NCBI GenBank assembly: GCA_910583895.1
Contig: CAJTYJ010000004.1
Span: 4,343 to 68,342 of the forward strand
Length of the DNA stretch: 64,000 bases
Direction of reading: 5' to 3'
Source: an uncultured Lachnospiraceae bacterium
GTDB taxonomy: Bacteria; Bacillota; Clostridia; Lachnospirales; Lachnospiraceae
The translations under genes were made by a program, and so were the position numbers. Position 1 is the stretch's first letter; each line of letters starts with the position of its first letter. Below are positions 34,701-41,819 of this stretch, in pieces. Below the pieces are notes generated by a model. The model searched no databases, was not told where the DNA came from, and saw nothing but the letters and a program-made list of their open reading frames with translations.

Positions 34701-35812
34701 TGGAGAGCGGGAATAAAGTAGGATCTGTACAGCCGGTTACTTCCTCGGGAGAAAAAGTCAGCGTTACGGTGGACCACAAGAAACTGACAGCGGGAGAACA
34801 CAAGATCCTGGCGGTATTTACAGCCAATTCTTCCTTTGAAGATGCCACGGCAGAAGTTGCTGTCTCCGTGGAGAAAAAGCAGCTTACCTGGGATGTGTCC
34901 GGGCTGTCTGCCTCAAAATCGGCAGGAACAGCCGGAGAGGTGACGGTCTACGGAGAGCTGAAGCTGGAAGGACTTTTAGAAGATGATGAAGTGACAGTCA
35001 AACAGCCGGATGTCATCAAGACCAAGGGACTGAAATCGGCGGAGGCCGGAAGTTTTAAAGTCACGGTGGTCCCCGGAGAGGGAGAGTGGGAGTTTGATCC
35101 TAAAGATCCAAAGAATTATGCGCTGCCGGAGGAGGAACCGCAGATTACAGCCAAGGTCAACGGATTGAAAGAACTTCCCAACCCGCCGGAGGCTGTGGAC
35201 GGCAAGACGTTCAAACTGGTGATGGAAGAGGGAATTTCTTCCGTACCGGAGGGGCTTAGGAACACCAGCTTTGACACACCGGTAAAGATTGAACAGGAGT
35301 TAAAGCGGGTTCTGACCGAATCCGGAGTTTACAAAGAGGAAAATACGGCGGTCTATGATGTGGTTCTGCAGGTCAGCACCGACGAAGGGGCAACCTGGCA
35401 GGTGGCAGATTACACGAATTTCCCGGCAGGGGGACTGAAAGTGACGATGCCTTATCCAAGTGGAACCGGAAGATATACCAATAACTTTGCAGCTGCCCAT
35501 ATGTTCTCAACCAGCTATTTTGGCAAAACCTCCGGCAATGTGGAACTTCCCGCAATCCGCAAGACAGACAACGGGATGGAGTTTACAGTCACCGGCCTGT
35601 CGCCGATTGCACTGGCATGGAGTGACCCGGCAGACGGCGGTGTCAATCCAGGCAGAGGAGGAGGATCTTCCGGAGGAATCCAAATCGGCGGTGCAGCTAC
35701 GGGAGATGGAAGTCCGATTCTTCTGTATGCTGGTCTGGCAGGTGCCTCAGCTCTGGTGCTGATGGTGTTTGTGGTAGTTCGGTCACGCAGCAAGAAGAAA
35801 AAAAGAAGATAA
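31775..35812 (+). CDS. Large secreted repeat-rich surface protein with C-terminal membrane anchor
   Basis: The 1345-residue protein has a signal peptide (WRGFILVVAFVLFAGNALHP, cut near VSKAAE), a Pro/Asp/Thr-rich linker, a Gly/Asp/Asn/Ser array at 189-276, a beta-helix-like region at about 285-480 with GGTF-type turns, MBG/YDG-like domains at about 650-815, and an Ig-like domain at about 930-1030. The C-terminal segment ATGDGSPILLYAGLAGAS-type is followed by SRSKKKKRR. No LPxTG motif is seen; the TGD before the helix is like variant anchors in Lachnospiraceae. The start is uncertain. ATG at 31775 has a weak site, while ATG at 31796 follows GGAGG by 14 bases. Both give a signal peptide. Adhesion or wall-matrix role inferred. 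Confidence 0.85.
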   Translation: MEEAERTMKVWNRKWRGFILVVAFVLFAGNALHPVVSKAAETENNAGISEIKKANPSKVNKNTNTSGNTEGADSTEGTGDTEDGSTNPGETQSPENPGAPKDPGTTEDPGSSGNPEDPKTEDTKDPATPTNPDTDNTQNPGTSGDGQTPGGSQGGQNPGTTENPDGTTGGNENTGGTTNPDENTGGDGDNSGGNGSGNGDNSSGDGTGDGNNSGGNGSGDGDNSGGDGTGDGNNSGGNGTGDGDNSGGNGSGDGDNSGGDGTGDGDNSGGNGSGDGTGGTENTEGNIQIGGDKFSTMKEAWAAAASGAVIELSGPVTTRISSSASTDAVIKSEKDITLDLNGYTWTFQTTSTSRSSSGAPDLIEVSNGTLTVKDSGSGGRIVYSGSGNYTGACLYAAGGKIKIESGTLSSNVSAPVYIGGGDVEITGGTFQNTKSGNAITMNSGRLRMSGGEVASGSLTVEKKDADVALTGGTFAQIKTSDGAVKDVLGSGYSYRKSSTGGTGAWITDLNQLEASAIANVQVDSKPIGSVSLTAASGGTNVSSGETVSFSYAGDKKYDLTAQVSGTSGSSASIQWACSYNDGERKTLANASGTSYSFSNNSPAGKYSYYAGATVNDYTEWSPAFTITITPLDNGAIENKSGAAGFPTQYTYGDPINQPADGSQYFNLINGPGADVKLSWNYTWYKNSVDESNKVTPTDAGNYILKVDASDAPNYTASGTIPVTISPRTITPKVEGTTTKVYDGTAEVKDAKIVLEGLLASDSGRVAAQASSFAYNSANASAASQIVATDIKLTGEGASNYTLSSTQASIPGTITKAKLLLKISVEPSTQKVNRPVSVSVTASYSDSTPMDNDGLKAENILLTVSGRNDTEEAHSLAMEAAPGQYGVYRTSYTTAVKGDKTFEAVIVGNDNYEVSNAASDNSLTMMDKTATTMTLTAGKQEGITYGDSVKFTAAVSRADEDDTDAFTGNVQFYVDSVESGNKVGSVQPVTSSGEKVSVTVDHKKLTAGEHKILAVFTANSSFEDATAEVAVSVEKKQLTWDVSGLSASKSAGTAGEVTVYGELKLEGLLEDDEVTVKQPDVIKTKGLKSAEAGSFKVTVVPGEGEWEFDPKDPKNYALPEEEPQITAKVNGLKELPNPPEAVDGKTFKLVMEEGISSVPEGLRNTSFDTPVKIEQELKRVLTESGVYKEENTAVYDVVLQVSTDEGATWQVADYTNFPAGGLKVTMPYPSGTGRYTNNFAAAHMFSTSYFGKTSGNVELPAIRKTDNGMEFTVTGLSPIALAWSDPADGGVNPGRGGGSSGGIQIGGAATGDGSPILLYAGLAGASALVLMVFVVVRSRSKKKKRR
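32339..32602 (+). repeat. Minisatellite of eight 33-bp units inside the surface protein gene
   Basis: Eight in-frame units encode variants of DNSGGNGSGDG, alternating with DNSGGDGTGDG. Length change in whole units keeps the frame, so the stalk length of the protein can vary. Confidence 0.85.
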
Positions 35813-35847
35813 GTAAGTCATACACGATAAAATGGAGGTAAGAAAAC

Positions 35848-38800
35848 ATGGTTAGACGCGTCTATGTGGAGAAAAAAGAGGCATTTGCCGTCAAGGCAAA
35901 GGAACTGAAGGAGGAGATCAAAGGCTATCTCGGGATTCAGACCGTGACAAATGTCCGGGTGCTGATCCGCTATGATGTGGAGAAGATTACCGAGGAGACT
36001 TTTGAGCAGGCGTGTAAGACCGTGTTCAGTGAGCCGCCCGTGGATGTTTTATATAAGGAAAGTTTTGAGGCGGCTGAAGGTGCAGCTGTGTTCGGCGTGG
36101 AGTATCTGCCGGGGCAGTTTGACCAGAGAGCAGATTCTGCCGTACAGTGTGTGCAGTTTTTGAATTCTTCCGAGGAGCCGGTGATCCGCACGGCGATTGT
36201 GTATGTGATGGAAGGGGGTGTGACCCCGGAAGAACTTGCCTCCATCAAGGCTTTCTGCATCAATCCGGTGGATTCAAGAGAGACCGATATGGTAAAGCCG
36301 GAAACTTTGGTGACGGTCTTTGAGGAGCCTGAGGATGTGAAGATCTTTGCAGGTTTCCGGGATATGGCGGAGGGTGTCCTCAAAGAATTGTATGATTCTT
36401 TGAATCTGGCCATGACTTTTAAAGATTTTCTGCATATCCGGAATTATTTTCAGAAAGAAGAGAAGCGGGATCCTTCCATGACAGAGATTCGGGTGCTGGA
36501 TACCTACTGGTCCGATCACTGCCGGCATACCACCTTCTCTACAGAGCTGACAGAGGTGTCCTTTGCAGACGGATATTACCGGACGCCGATCGAGGATACC
36601 TACCGTCGGTATCTTGCAGACCACGAAGAGATCTTCGCGGGCAGAGAGGATAAATTTGTCTGTCTGATGGATCTGGCTTTGATGGCCATGAGAAAGCTGA
36701 AAAAAGAAGGGAAGCTGGAAGACCAGGAAGAATCCGATGAGATCAACGCCTGTTCCATTGTGGTTCCGGTGGAGATTGACGGCCAGACGGAAGAGTGGCT
36801 GGTGAATTTTAAAAACGAAACCCATAACCATCCCACAGAGATCGAACCTTTTGGCGGTGCGGCAACCTGCCTTGGAGGTGCGATCCGGGATCCGCTCTCC
36901 GGGCGTACCTATGTCTATCAGGCCATGCGGGTAACTGGTGCGGCGGATCCGACCGTGCCGGTGTCTGAGACCATGAAGGGAAAACTGCCTCAGAAAAAGC
37001 TGGTCCGGGGAGCAGCAGGGGGGTACAGTTCTTATGGCAATCAGATCGGACTTGCCACGGGGTATGTCAAAGAGATCTACCATCCGGACTATGTGGCTAA
37101 GCGGATGGAGATTGGAGCTGTCATGGGCGCGGCTCCGAGAAAGGATGTGATCCGGGAGACTTCCGATCCGGGAGATATCATTATCCTGCTTGGAGGGCGC
37201 ACCGGACGGGATGGCTGCGGCGGAGCGACAGGTTCCTCCAAGGTACACACAGAGGCTTCCATTGAGACCTGCGGTGCGGAGGTGCAGAAAGGAAATGCAC
37301 CTACGGAGCGGAAGATTCAAAGACTGTTCCGCCGCCCGGAAGTCACCCGGCTGATCAAAAAATGCAACGATTTTGGTGCCGGCGGCGTGTCGGTGGCCAT
37401 CGGAGAACTGGCAGACGGGCTTCTTGTCAACTTGGACAAGGTGCCGAAAAAATATGCAGGTCTTGACGGAACCGAGATCGCCATCTCCGAGTCTCAGGAG
37501 CGTATGGCTGTGGTGGTGGATCCCAAACATGTGGACGAATTTATGGGATATGCCAAAGAGGAGAATTTAGAGTCTGTCTGCGTGGCAGAAGTGACCGAGT
37601 CTCCAAGACTGGTTTTGATGTGGAGAGGGAAAGAGATCGTCAATCTTTCCCGTGCTTTTCTGGATACCAACGGCGCGCACCAGGAGACCAAGGTGGCCGT
37701 GGATATGCCGTCAGAGGAGCAGAAATATTTTGAAAGAAAAGAAGTGGGCGATGTCCGGGAGGCATGGCTGAGTACCCTGAAAGATCTGAACGTATGTTCG
37801 CAGAAAGGCCTGGTGGAGATGTTCGACGGCTCCATCGGCGCAGGCAGTGTTTTTATGCCTTACGGAGGCCGGTACCAGCTGACGGAGACCCAGACCATGG
37901 TGGCAAAACTTCCGGTGCTCAAAGGCCGCACGGACACGGTTACCATGATGAGTTATGGTTTTGACCCGTATCTGTCCAGCTGGTCTCCCTATCACGGTGC
38001 TGTCTATGCGGTATTAGAGTCCGTGGCAAAGATCGTGGCTTCCGGCGGAGATTACCGGAAAATCCGCTTTACTTTCCAGGAATATTTCCGGAGAATGACC
38101 GAGGATCCCCATCGCTGGAGCCAGCCCTTTGCGGCGCTTCTGGGAGCGTACAGCGCACAGCTTGGCTTTGGACTTCCCTCCATCGGAGGAAAGGACAGCA
38201 TGTCCGGCAGCTTCAATGAGATCGACGTGCCGCCCACACTGGTTTCCTTTGCGGTGGATGTGGCCAGTTACCGTCACCTGATCACGCCGGAGCTGAAAAA
38301 AACCGGCAATAAACTGGTGCTCTTGAAGATTGACCGGGACGATTATGACCTTCCGGATTATGGACAGGCCATGGATCAGTACGGGAAATTTTTCGAGGAT
38401 ATAAAGGCGGGCAGGATTGTTTCTGCCTATGCGCTGGATGCCCACGGCATTGTGGCGGCGGTCAGCAAAATGGCTTTCGGCAACCGGCTCGGGGTGAAGC
38501 TGGAGCACAGTCTGGACCCGAGGGATGCCTTTGCACCGGCCTTCGGAGGAATTGTGGCAGAAGTGCCGGACGGAAAAGTGGGACAGCTTTCCATTACCTA
38601 TACCCTGATCGGAGAGGTGACCGAGAGCGGATTTTCCTATGGGAATGCGTCTGTCACCATGGAAGAAGCGCTGGAGGCCTGGACCGGAACTTTGGAAAAA
38701 GTGTTCCCGACGAAGGCGGTACAGAACAAGGAGCTTTTGGATACTCCAGTTTATCATACCAGCAGTATCTATGTATGCAGGCACAAAGTGGCAAGACCCA

Positions 38801-39591
38801 CCGTCTTTATTCCGGTATTTCCGGGTACCAACTGCGAGTATGACAGCGGGAAAGCGTTCGAGAGAGCAGGAGCGGATGTGGTGACGAAGATTTTCCGGAA
38901 CTTAAGCGAGAGTGATATCCGGGAGTCTGTGGACGTCTTTGAAAAAGCCATCGCGCAGGCGCAGATCATCATGTTCCCGGGCGGTTTTTCTGCCGGTGAT
39001 GAGCCGGATGGTTCTGCCAAATTTTTTGCGACAGCATTCCAGAATGAGAAGATCAAAGAGGCAGTGAACAATCTGCTGAAGGAACGGGACGGACTGATAC
39101 TTGGCATCTGCAACGGTTTCCAGGCTCTGGTCAAGCTGGGACTTCTGCCCCATGGAGAGAACGTGGGTCAGACTCCGGATTCTCCAACTCTGACCTTCAA
39201 TACCATCAACCGCCATATTTCCCGTATGGTGTATACGAAGGTGGTGACGGACAAGTCGCCATGGCTTTCCGGGGCAAAACTCGGAGAGACCTATGCGATT
39301 CCGGTTTCCCACGGAGAGGGTCGGTTTGTGGCCCCCAAAGAGTGGATTGACCGGCTCTTTGCCAACGGACAGGTGGCGACCCAGTATGTGGATCTTGAAG
39401 GACGTCCCACCATGGATGAGGAGTGGAATGTAAACGGTTCCTATGGATCCATCGAAGGAATCCTAAGTCCTGACGGACGGGTGTTCGGCAAGATGGGACA
39501 TTCGGAGCGGATCGGTGAGGCTGTGGCCATCAACATCTATGGAGAGCAGGATATGAAGATCTTCGAGTCAGGTGTGGAATATTTCCGTTAG
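35848..39591 (+). CDS. purL: Phosphoribosylformylglycinamidine synthase, single-chain form
   Basis: Catalyses the fourth step of purine synthesis: FGAR plus glutamine plus ATP gives FGAM. The 1247-residue protein fuses the PurS-like, PurL and PurQ parts. The ATP-binding core includes NHPTEIEPFGGAATCLGG and GGKDSMSG. The C-terminal glutaminase has FPGTNCEYD, MFPGGFSAGDEPDGSAKF, the nucleophile Cys in GICNGFQ (about 1087) and the His in SHGEGRF (about 1155). The length is typical of clostridial fused enzymes. GGAGG precedes the ATG. Only 35 bases separate it from the surface-protein stop, with no terminator seen, and other pur genes are absent from the window. Confidence 0.96.
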   Translation: MVRRVYVEKKEAFAVKAKELKEEIKGYLGIQTVTNVRVLIRYDVEKITEETFEQACKTVFSEPPVDVLYKESFEAAEGAAVFGVEYLPGQFDQRADSAVQCVQFLNSSEEPVIRTAIVYVMEGGVTPEELASIKAFCINPVDSRETDMVKPETLVTVFEEPEDVKIFAGFRDMAEGVLKELYDSLNLAMTFKDFLHIRNYFQKEEKRDPSMTEIRVLDTYWSDHCRHTTFSTELTEVSFADGYYRTPIEDTYRRYLADHEEIFAGREDKFVCLMDLALMAMRKLKKEGKLEDQEESDEINACSIVVPVEIDGQTEEWLVNFKNETHNHPTEIEPFGGAATCLGGAIRDPLSGRTYVYQAMRVTGAADPTVPVSETMKGKLPQKKLVRGAAGGYSSYGNQIGLATGYVKEIYHPDYVAKRMEIGAVMGAAPRKDVIRETSDPGDIIILLGGRTGRDGCGGATGSSKVHTEASIETCGAEVQKGNAPTERKIQRLFRRPEVTRLIKKCNDFGAGGVSVAIGELADGLLVNLDKVPKKYAGLDGTEIAISESQERMAVVVDPKHVDEFMGYAKEENLESVCVAEVTESPRLVLMWRGKEIVNLSRAFLDTNGAHQETKVAVDMPSEEQKYFERKEVGDVREAWLSTLKDLNVCSQKGLVEMFDGSIGAGSVFMPYGGRYQLTETQTMVAKLPVLKGRTDTVTMMSYGFDPYLSSWSPYHGAVYAVLESVAKIVASGGDYRKIRFTFQEYFRRMTEDPHRWSQPFAALLGAYSAQLGFGLPSIGGKDSMSGSFNEIDVPPTLVSFAVDVASYRHLITPELKKTGNKLVLLKIDRDDYDLPDYGQAMDQYGKFFEDIKAGRIVSAYALDAHGIVAAVSKMAFGNRLGVKLEHSLDPRDAFAPAFGGIVAEVPDGKVGQLSITYTLIGEVTESGFSYGNASVTMEEALEAWTGTLEKVFPTKAVQNKELLDTPVYHTSSIYVCRHKVARPTVFIPVFPGTNCEYDSGKAFERAGADVVTKIFRNLSESDIRESVDVFEKAIAQAQIIMFPGGFSAGDEPDGSAKFFATAFQNEKIKEAVNNLLKERDGLILGICNGFQALVKLGLLPHGENVGQTPDSPTLTFNTINRHISRMVYTKVVTDKSPWLSGAKLGETYAIPVSHGEGRFVAPKEWIDRLFANGQVATQYVDLEGRPTMDEEWNVNGSYGSIEGILSPDGRVFGKMGHSERIGEAVAINIYGEQDMKIFESGVEYFR

Positions 39592-39737
39592 AAAACAGAT
39601 GATTTTTTTGCTTTGATATAAGCTGGAAAGCGACAGTTCGGAACAAATCAGATGAAGAAATCTTTTGAAATCTTTCGCATAATTTCCGGAAAGATTTGCG
39701 ATACTATTCGTATCACAATCTGAAGGAGGACATAAAC

Positions 39738-40058
39738 ATGACGAGATTAGACTGTTCCGTTGTAAACTGTACGTACAATAAGGACAACAGCTGCTGTAAG
39801 GACAACATCCATGTGGGAGGCCGCAATGCGAAGGTGACAGACCAGACCTGCTGCGACAGCTTCCGGGAGCGGAAGTATGACGGTGCCCGCAACGCAGACG
39901 ATATCCCGAGCAAACCGACGGAGGTTTCCTGCGATGCGACCACCTGCAGCCACAACCAGTCCTGCAAATGTCATGCAGAGCAGATTCAGGTGGGCGGTGT
40001 GAATGCCTGCGAGTGCGGCCAGACAGAGTGTATGACTTTTCGCTGTGAGTGCAAATAA
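39738..40058 (+). CDS. Cys-rich protein with two DUF1540 domains
   Basis: The 106-residue protein contains two copies of the DUF1540 pattern, residues 5-44 (CSVVNCTYNKDNSCC ... QTCCDSF) and 69-106 (CDATTCSHNQSC ... CECGQTECMTF). Each carries multiple Cys that could bind zinc or a metal cluster. The function is unknown, and the family is widespread in clostridia and bacilli. AAGGAGG eight bases before the ATG at 39738 excludes the upstream ATG at 39696. It is followed by a strong hairpin terminator shared with the gene on the other strand, whose end overlaps this one. Confidence 0.88.
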   Translation: MTRLDCSVVNCTYNKDNSCCKDNIHVGGRNAKVTDQTCCDSFRERKYDGARNADDIPSKPTEVSCDATTCSHNQSCKCHAEQIQVGGVNACECGQTECMTFRCECK

Positions 40059-40258
40059 AAAAGAAAAATCCGCATGGCCTTAACCGGCCTGCGGATTTTT
40101 TGGTTGTACTGTTTCTTCTTATTTATATGACGTATTTTGGCCCGGGGCTCGTATTTGCCGCAGTGCTGACAGTAGGTCCGGTGGCAGGCATCACGGCCCT
40201 TTGTGCACTGTCCAAGCGCCAGATAATATTTGCAGGGAGTCTCTCTGTATTTAGCCAT
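39986..40258 (-). CDS. Small Cys-rich protein downstream of rtcB
   Basis: The 90-residue frame begins MAKYRETPCKYYLALGQC and continues with KGRDACHRTYCQHCGKY. Its five closely spaced Cys with His resemble a small zinc ribbon, followed by a basic stretch (PRAKIRHINKKKQY). I recall similar short proteins in Lachnospiraceae but cannot name a family. Its ATG overlaps the rtcB stop by eight bases, indicating coupled translation. The last 30 or so codons run through the terminator hairpin 40064-40102 and lie antisense to the DUF1540 gene, so the tail looks like a recent extension or read-through. The function is unknown; a link to RNA ligation is suggested only by position. Confidence 0.65.
   Translation of the reverse strand: MAKYRETPCKYYLALGQCTKGRDACHRTYCQHCGKYEPRAKIRHINKKKQYNQKIRRPVKAMRIFLFYLHSQRKVIHSVWPHSQAFTPPT
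40064..40102. terminator. Bidirectional terminator between DUF1540 and rtcB-side genes
   Basis: AAAAATCCGCA (40064-40074) pairs perfectly with TGCGGATTTTT (40090-40100), with GGCC/GGCC inside. It ends the DUF1540 gene and lies within the 3' part of the small Cys-rich gene on the other strand. Confidence 0.9.
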
Positions 40259-41399
40259 TGCTTCCTCCTTGTGTCCGCTGATGCGGTTCGTTGTTGTCTT
40301 TGTAATTATAGACCGGGGTCAGGACTTTCATAATCTTTGCGGTGTCTGCAATCCGGGAGACGATGTAGGACAGATCCCGATAGGCAAAAGGGGCTTCTGC
40401 CAGTGTGGTCTTGCTGATGCAGGTACAAAAAATTCCTTTCATCGCCGTCTTAAACTGAGAGACGGTATACTGCTTTGCCACATCGGTCCGTTTCAGAAGA
40501 CGCCCGGATCCGTGGGGAGCAGAGCAGTTCCAGTCCGGATTTCCTTTCCCTTCTGCCAGCAGGATTCCTTCCTGCATATTGATTGGGATCAGCATTTGCT
40601 CGCTGCTGTTGGCAGAGATGGCTCCTTTTCGGAGCAAATAGTGATCGTCCTGTCGGGAGATGTAGTTGTGGGGGCAGGAAAAGACCTCTCCCGGTTTCCA
40701 TTTCATATATTTGCAGAGTGTTTCCAGAATGGCCAGGCGGTTCTGCTCGGCGTAATCCTGTACGATGGCGACATCGTGGAGATAGTCTGCAAGCAGCGAG
40801 CCTTCTAACCAGGTCTGAGGATAGGGTACAGTCAGGCTTTTGGCTATCAGTTCTTTTTGTCCCAGCCTTAGATAGTGCTCTGCCACGTCTTTTCCGAGTC
40901 TCCGGCTTCCGCTGTGGATGGTAAGGTAATGGCAGCCCTCTTCGTCCCGGTCGATTTCGATAAAATGGTTGCCGCCGCCCAAAGTTCCCATGCTCAGGGC
41001 GGTTTTTTCCAGATGAATGTGTTCTGCGCACAGAAGTTTTTCGTATGGAAAATGCATTCCCCGGCTATGGGGTGTCTGGCGGATGGAGACGCCGGAGGGG
41101 ATGTGTTTTTGGATGACGGCATCCAGTTTCGGATACTCGGTCTTTTTTCCGCCAAGCCGGGCACATGTCATGCCGCATCCGATGTCAATGCCCACCAGTG
41201 CCGGAAAAATCCGGTCCTGGAAAGTCATGGTAAGTCCGATCGGGCCGTATTTTCCAGGATGAACATCCGGCATGATGCGGATCTTGCTTCCGGCTGAGAC
41301 TGCCTGGTCGCAGAGCATCTGTACCTGCGCCAGGGCATATGGTTCTATGGAGTCTGTGAAGATTTTCGCAGAAGTGTAAGTGCCGTATATTTCTTTCAT
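40251..41399 (-). CDS. rtcB: RtcB-family RNA ligase
   Basis: RtcB joins RNA 2',3'-cyclic phosphate or 3'-phosphate to 5'-OH ends using GTP and manganese. The 382-residue protein has DVHPGKYGPIG, the metal-binding GIDIGCGM, GGGNHFIEID, HSGSRRLG and the guanylated His in APHGSGRLL (about 295). The open frame extends to 41465, but MKEIYGTY at 41399 has AAGGA seven bases upstream, so it is chosen. A shorter RtcB form of this size is common in Firmicutes. It is preceded by a strong minus-strand promoter, a 27-codon leader ORF and an A/T hairpin, and followed by the overlapping small Cys-rich gene. Confidence 0.94.
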   Translation of the reverse strand: MKEIYGTYTSAKIFTDSIEPYALAQVQMLCDQAVSAGSKIRIMPDVHPGKYGPIGLTMTFQDRIFPALVGIDIGCGMTCARLGGKKTEYPKLDAVIQKHIPSGVSIRQTPHSRGMHFPYEKLLCAEHIHLEKTALSMGTLGGGNHFIEIDRDEEGCHYLTIHSGSRRLGKDVAEHYLRLGQKELIAKSLTVPYPQTWLEGSLLADYLHDVAIVQDYAEQNRLAILETLCKYMKWKPGEVFSCPHNYISRQDDHYLLRKGAISANSSEQMLIPINMQEGILLAEGKGNPDWNCSAPHGSGRLLKRTDVAKQYTVSQFKTAMKGIFCTCISKTTLAEAPFAYRDLSYIVSRIADTAKIMKVLTPVYNYKDNNEPHQRTQGGSNG

Positions 41400-41482
41400 G
41401 AGGTTCCTTTCTGAATCAAAAGGGGCATCAAAGTACGCTTTTTGGGCGCAAAAATACCGCTGCATAAGCGCAGAGGCACCTC

Positions 41483-41503
41483 AAAAAAGAATGGTTCTTT
41501 TTT
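41483..41503 (-). promoter_or_regulatory. A/T hairpin between leader ORF and rtcB
   Basis: On the minus strand AAAAAAGAA-CCA-TTCTTTTTT is a perfect nine-base-pair stem ending in T. It is weak because it lacks GC, but its place between leader ORF and rtcB allows attenuation. The rest of 41690-41819 shows nothing I can support. Confidence 0.35.
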
Positions 41504-41530
41504 TGGTAAAAACTAGAAAATCCGAATGGT

Positions 41531-41614
41531 TTACCGGTGTAAAAGTCGGACAATCTGACCTCTGCAAATGGTTGCTGCTGTATCTGTGTTTGAAAAATGG
41601 TTTCTGTATGTCAT
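41531..41614 (-). CDS. 27-residue leader ORF upstream of rtcB
   Basis: AAAGGAGG (around 41621-41626 on the minus strand) lies six bases before an ATG that opens a 27-codon frame, beginning MTYRNHFSNTDTAATICRGQ and ending in HR. An extra ATG precedes it directly. It sits between the consensus promoter at 41660-41688 and rtcB, 131 bases upstream of the rtcB start. It may be a regulatory leader peptide or a small protein. I do not recognise the sequence. Confidence 0.5.
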   Translation of the reverse strand: MTYRNHFSNTDTAATICRGQIVRLLHR

Positions 41615-41659
41615 CATTGTCCTCCTTTCTTAGACGAAGTTTTCGGGTTTCTGACTGTC

Positions 41660-41688
41660 AGTATAAAACGGAAGAGACAGGAAGTCAA
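41660..41688 (-). promoter_or_regulatory. Sigma-A promoter of the rtcB operon
   Basis: On the minus strand TTGACT (41683-41688) and TATACT (41660-41665) are separated by 17 bases. The start of transcription would be near 41653. Confidence 0.8.
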
Positions 41689-41819
41689 GATTTTTCTCAA
41701 ATTTTAAGAGGTACTTCTGGTGGTAGCAGCCACTTGGCTCGTTGCCCGCGGGAATAAAAATTTTGTGGAAACGGGCGTAAGTGTGGCCGGTATGCAGACT
41801 TTAGCCCGGCGCGGAAGGG

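Noticed and set aside
35700..35812. LPxTG sortase signal on the large surface protein
   Set aside because: No LPxTG or close variant precedes the hydrophobic segment; only ATGD is present.
31775..35812. Pectate lyase or other polysaccharide lyase activity of the beta-helix region
   Set aside because: The GGTF-type turns fit a beta-helix or adhesin fold, but no lyase catalytic residues were recognised.
40049..40333. 94-codon plus-strand ORF after the DUF1540 gene
   Set aside because: It begins inside the DUF1540 stop region, runs through the terminator and is antisense to the start of the Cys-rich gene and the end of rtcB.
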